From assembly GCA_014529385.2 (NCBI GenBank), contig CM043964.1, forward strand, positions 138,658,529 to 138,718,528: a stretch of DNA of 60,000 bases, given 5' to 3'. The position numbers were made by a program, and so were the translations under genes. Source of the DNA: Adiantum capillus-veneris. Taxonomy: Eukaryota > Streptophyta > Polypodiopsida > Polypodiales > Pteridaceae. The notes beneath the pieces are model-generated. The model saw only the letters and a list, made by a program, of their open reading frames with translations, ran no database searches and was not told where the DNA came from. Shown in pieces: positions 55,371-60,000 of this stretch. Every line of letters begins with the position of its first letter. Positions within the stretch are counted from its first letter, which is position 1.

Positions 55371-56349
55371 GCCATAGCGTTTAGAGTTAAAGCACTAGCC
55401 AACATAGGTGCATGACTCAATGCAGTAAACTATTTGACGTACAAAAGAGCGACAACACAGCCATTGGAATGCTACAAAGCTAAAGTTAAGGACTGTCATA
55501 AGGGATTCACACCAACATTGGGTTTGATCAATCTCAATATCTTTGTGCATTGATTTCTATGCCCACACACATTTATTTGCATTTTGGAGATGAGCATATC
55601 AATTAAGATATTGTGCTTGGAGTTTTATGGATAAGAATGTATAAAGTTGTCTAGGATTGTGATGACAAGGTTCTTGAATTAACATCAAAGGTGGATATTT
55701 AAAAGTACCATTTTCTCACATTGGTAAAGAGTGGAAGGCTACTCTCAAAACTCCAAAGCTACCGGACAACAGGATAAACTCAGCACCAATGTCCACATTT
55801 TGACATCAAATTCATCCTCATAATACTTGCATGCAAGGAACCAGGAAATTTTGGGTACCAAAAGCTCAGCTCATCAACAATTCTAAGCAGATTTGGGTGC
55901 CTTTGAAACTATTGAATACTCAATAGAAATCACAACTCACACATCCCCATTAGCCACAACAAAGGTCACCAAAGCTACAGCCAGCTAAATGGATGTGGCA
56001 ACCAAATCAAGAGCTTGAAGCCAAGTCCCAACCAAAGATGGTATACAAATGGCAATCCAAGGCAACACCAAGCAAAGTGACATATGAATGAGTGCCAAAT
56101 CTTCATTCATTACCAAAAAAACCACCTACACCATTGCCAAATGGTTCCAGGACCACTGGCTGTTGTACACCAATAACAAGCACGATTGCTTCAAGATCTA
56201 CTCTTCAAGAGAGTTAACCAGCAGGACGCTTTGATCAACAACCCTTGAGCTCACTGCTCAAGACCCATCTCTTGCACCGCATAGTGTTTTGAAATGCATT
56301 GACATCAATAGCATGGTAGAACCAATCCTAGCTATGCATAGACACGACT
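55371..56349. other. Unassigned region between two minus-strand elements
   Basis: A plus-strand stretch at about 55840-56100 reads FWVPKAQLINNSKQIWVPLKLL, faintly like the tail at 2140 and 31350 (QIWVPKKLL) but also like copia gag linkers. I cannot assign it. Confidence 0.3.
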
Positions 56350-58310
56350 TGACTACCCATGCACTCGACTACCCATGCTACACTTTTTTGTCTCGAAGGA
56401 CTCAAGAAAGGAGGGGGGAGGCATTCTGAATGCGGACCTAGCTAGCTGAAATAGACCAAAAAGGACAGTGTTTTGAAGTGTTTGTATGTTAATGTGTGAA
56501 TTTTTATAATTCAAAAGTAAAATTCCCTCATAAGTAAAGAGAATGGGAGTTTCAACGAGGTTTTTGATTCCCATTTTCTCAAGGCTTTTCTCGGTTTAGA
56601 GTTTCAACTAGGTTTTTCATTCCCATTTTCTCAAGACATTTCCCAATATATTTCCACATGTATGGTCTGATTTTTAGCAGTTCATCCATTGTTAACATGC
56701 AATCTTCCCCATCTCTCCCAAATTAGTTTAGTAGAAATGGCAACGCCCACTCCACTGTCCAGGATTACAATGGTTTCTACTCCTTAATGCTTGCAGTAAT
56801 GACCAACTTTGTTTATTGAAACTGGTTTACATTCTTTTTGGGTTGGTTCCAATCTTCCATTTCTTGGTTTAGAGTTCCAACTAGGTTTTTGATTCCCATT
56901 ATCTCATGACATTTTCCAATATATATCCACATGTGTTGTTTGATTTTTAGCAGTACGACCACTATTAGCGTGCATCTCATTGGTGTTGACATGAGGTCTT
57001 GCAACCCCTGAGAATCTATGATAGGTTTGACAGTTCCTCGTTGTGATGGTAGGATCATAACATCATATTTTACTTCATAAGGAGACAAGTAAGAAGGCAA
57101 ATCTCTAAAGAAATTCTTCCTACTATCCTCTAGTTTCTCTATACCTTGGTCACCATACATGGATTGCATGTCAAAATCCACCATGCCTTTGTCAAGTTTG
57201 ACTTCAGCAATGGGAGTTGAACCCCATTCTTGATTCTTGTCTCTAGCCTTCCTGAGACTATGTCCCAAAGTTCTTCGTGCCAATCATCTTTGACCTCTCG
57301 CACATTAGGCACTATCTGGTAAATATAATCATCCGTAGTGTTCTCAGTCACTTGATTTGTCAAGTCGTTTTGACATGTGTCTGCTGGTTCTCTCCCTTCT
57401 TGAAGGTGTTTCAGCTCTTTTTTCTTGCCTTGTTTGTTGCTTGTTCCCTATCAATTTTAACTTGCAACTAGAATTTCTTGACCTCGTTCTTGTTTGCTCT
57501 CTTCTTTCCCTTCATTAGTATCCCTAAGGGCTCCAAATGGTTGAAATATTATCCTCTCTTGGACAGGCATAGCTAGTGGAGGTTCCATGAGGGCTTGAGC
57601 CGTCTCAATCAACTTTTTGCACATCTCCAGCTGAAGCTTTGCTGAAGCTTTTCCCATTTCACATTAGGATAAGTCAGCCATCTATGTTCCAATGTTTGGC
57701 AGTTGTCCAATCTGGCTTCGTATGCCTTCAAAATTGCTTCCACTATCTCAAATTTCTTATCGATTACTAGCACCGAACCTCCAGAACTAGCCTCTTTTGG
57801 CTCTATTTCACTTGGTTTTTGTACAATCTCATGTATTTCTTCTAGTATGATACTAGACCTGGGTTTTGTTTGTTTTTTTGTTTTTCTCAACCTTGTGACA
57901 GCTCAACTATAACAACCTTTAACTTCTTATGCTACTGGGATCTCATTCAATCTCGTGTGGCTTTTTGGATTGATTTGCACTAAAAGGATTTTGAGAGTGG
58001 CTACCCTCTTTCTCGCTTATCGTTTTTTGTTTGCATGCACTCTTGTTATCGCTTTCAATGGTATTTTTGTCTTTCATTCTAATCCACTTCAAGATGGTAA
58101 GACCTCCACAATGTTCATTGTCACTTTTTCTTTTTTATCTGGGTTTTGAGGGTAGTCTGGGTATAAGTGTTCAATTTTGCATCCTCCATAATGTCCTCCC
58201 TCACCTTTCGTCACCTAAGGAGTGTTGACTACACCATTCGGTTGGTCCTCAGGGTAGTCTCTAGCCCAATGGTCTCCACCACATTTGAAACAAGGTCCCT
58301 GAGGTCTTTG
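56350..58310 (-). mobile_element. Third copy of the large gypsy family, gag part, minus strand
   Basis: Read on the minus strand it matches 24580-25950 of copy 2 in order. It has knuckles at about 58295-58150 (CFKCGGDHWARDY, then a decayed second one), the LKAYEARLDNCQTLEHRW helix at about 57740-57690, MCKKLIETAQALMEP at about 57630, DLPSYLSPYEVKYDVMILPSQ at about 57105, DSQGLQDLMSTPM at about 57000, and EIMGIKNLVGTLNQEMEDW at about 56890. No protease, RT or integrase follows. Frames are broken. Confidence 0.8.
56530..56945. repeat. Triplicated segment inside the minus-strand gag relic
   Basis: A block with GAGTTTCAACTAGGTTTTT and GATTCCCATTTTCTCA recurs at about 56546-56583, 56596-56660 and 56870-56940, with the latter two extended by TTCCCAATATATTTCCACATG-like ends. 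It corresponds to the KNLVGTLNQEM coding segment, so the duplication happened inside the element. Confidence 0.8.
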
Positions 58311-58869
58311 TTCAGTATTGTTGACCGCTGGGTCAACAGCTCAACATAACTCAACAAAGCCTTATTCTCTAAGAGTTATGGAATGCTGCGGATTATGGCT
58401 ATAAACATCATTTGTAATAAGGAGTCCTATCGAATGGCGAGCGAATAATTTCGAGCAAGGCAATAACCGAGCAAGTTCCTCCAAACAAGCTCAAGGGATT
58501 TAGTTGCAAGAAATTAGCCATACAAAAGGAATCTTTTAATTACATGCTATGAGAACTCCAGTGCCAAGATTTTCCATGGCCACTTTTAGATCTCTGGTGG
58601 CAACTTCTGCACCATACTTGCTGCCTTGCAATGAGGTGAAATTTCACAGAGCTATGTTCACATTCCTTACAAACGTGATGCTACTAAGCGCGGTGGTGGT
58701 ATTGCACATGTAGTGGATGTAGAGGACATCTTGTTGCATGGAGAAGGCAAGAAAGAAGAGGATGAAGAGGAAGAGGGCAAGGCTCCATAACCCCATGGCC
58801 ATCTATCGGCTTTAGTCCAGGACGTCCATGTGAAACCATGCAAAGCTGGATTTTTTGAGGGTCAATTCA

Positions 58870-58919
58870 AATAGTCTCTCTTTCTCTTTCTCTTTCTCTT
58901 TCTCTTTCTCTTTCTCTCT
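58870..58919. repeat. (TTTCTC)n hexanucleotide repeat
   Basis: About seven TTTCTC units. Confidence 0.95.
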
Positions 58920-58968
58920 AGCTATAGGGTTGACACAACAATCAAAAGCCGAGCTAGTTGTTGAGGCC

Positions 58969-59421
<453 letters not shown>

Positions 59422-60000
59422 AAAGGGAATTTTTGAATATTACCATAACCACTTTAGCCATGGAGTTTCTTATTCTAATCTTACATTTACATGTTTGCAA
59501 AGAAGTGAATGTTACAAGCCCACAATCATTTTAGTAGTAGTGATACCAATGTGCCACTCAAAGGCTAAATAAATATAAGGCAAGTTTGAAGGTCTATCTT
59601 AAGCCTTCTCAACTTCAAAGGCTTAACTACTTCATAGGTGAAATCAAGGTGGTTGTGACCAAAGTGCAACAGGCTTCTCCGTGAAGGTCATTAAGGTTGA
59701 TAGAGATCATACCAGGACGGATTTTGTGTGCGTGGGTGCTCTTGTGCATGATTTTAAATGTTGGTAATGGGAGGGCAAATGATGCGTTCTTGAAATGTTA
59801 TTCTACATTCTGATTAATTAGTTGATGTTATATTACATCTGACAAATTGATTCCACTTTAGAAGTTTATGCAAATGCCATGAGGATGGAATACTCAAATC
59901 TCAGAAGAATTTAGCGAGAGCATCAATACAACAGCTTCTTCTCCACACTTCTTACAGAGGAGGAGAATCCTAGTTGTAGGGGTGGGGATGAGGAAACTTT

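Noticed and set aside
55840-56100. Tail domain of the large gypsy family on the plus strand (QIWVPLKLL)
   Set aside because: Only one short motif matches, and copia gag linkers have similar wording. Too weak to call.

Overview
The window is repeat-dominated nuclear DNA of a land plant. The evidence is plant-type Ty1/copia and Ty3/gypsy retrotransposons with initiator-Met and Asp-type primer sites, a non-LTR (LINE) relic, long CT/GA/CA/TA microsatellites and one gene-like locus with GT-AG introns. The size and decay of the elements suggest a large-genome lineage such as a fern or gymnosperm, but the species cannot be fixed from the sequence. No tRNA, rRNA, CRISPR or bacterial-type operon was seen.

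Layout. 1-6092: 3' part of a large Ty3/gypsy element (copy 1: integrase, a second retropepsin-like domain, tail, polypurine tract, long non-coding 3' region). 6049-7845: a short ORF start and then a RING-H2 gene with two introns. 8469-8643: an alternating purine-pyrimidine tract. 9170-14275: decayed LINE. 14276-18500: mostly unassigned. About 18500-35200: copy 2 of the large element (5' LTR end, Asp-type PBS, duplicated leader, ORF1, gag, zinc knuckles, protease 1, RT-RNase H, integrase, protease-like domain 2, tail, PPT, 3' region). 35160-38087: an extra NLS/coiled-coil ORF. 38088-43477: a third, 3'-truncated Ty3/gypsy element with a 170-bp LTR, inserted into that ORF. 45608-51133: a young Tork/Tnt1-like copia element with 192-bp LTRs and a 5-bp target duplication. 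52643-55370: a decayed copia element on the minus strand. 56350-58310: a minus-strand gag fragment of the copy 1/2 family. 58370-60000: microsatellites and a short duplication.

Two features of the large Ty3/gypsy family stand out. First, a 24-bp dyad-symmetric motif (half-site AGACTTTATACG plus its reverse complement) recurs about every 284 bp. It forms three blocks: seven collinear sites after integrase in each of copies 1 and 2, and a third block in the leader of copy 2. The sequence between sites has diverged. The two arms of a site often change together, so symmetry rather than exact sequence appears to be kept. Second, besides the usual protease between gag and RT, the family carries another retropepsin-like domain (DSGA ... 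LLGQPW) C-terminal to integrase.

Nearly every coding region here is broken by stops or frameshifts, and several stops look like C-to-T decay of CAG, CAA or CGA codons. The copia element is the most recent arrival, but it too has a reading-frame break inside RT. The window is best read as nested mobile elements around one possible gene.
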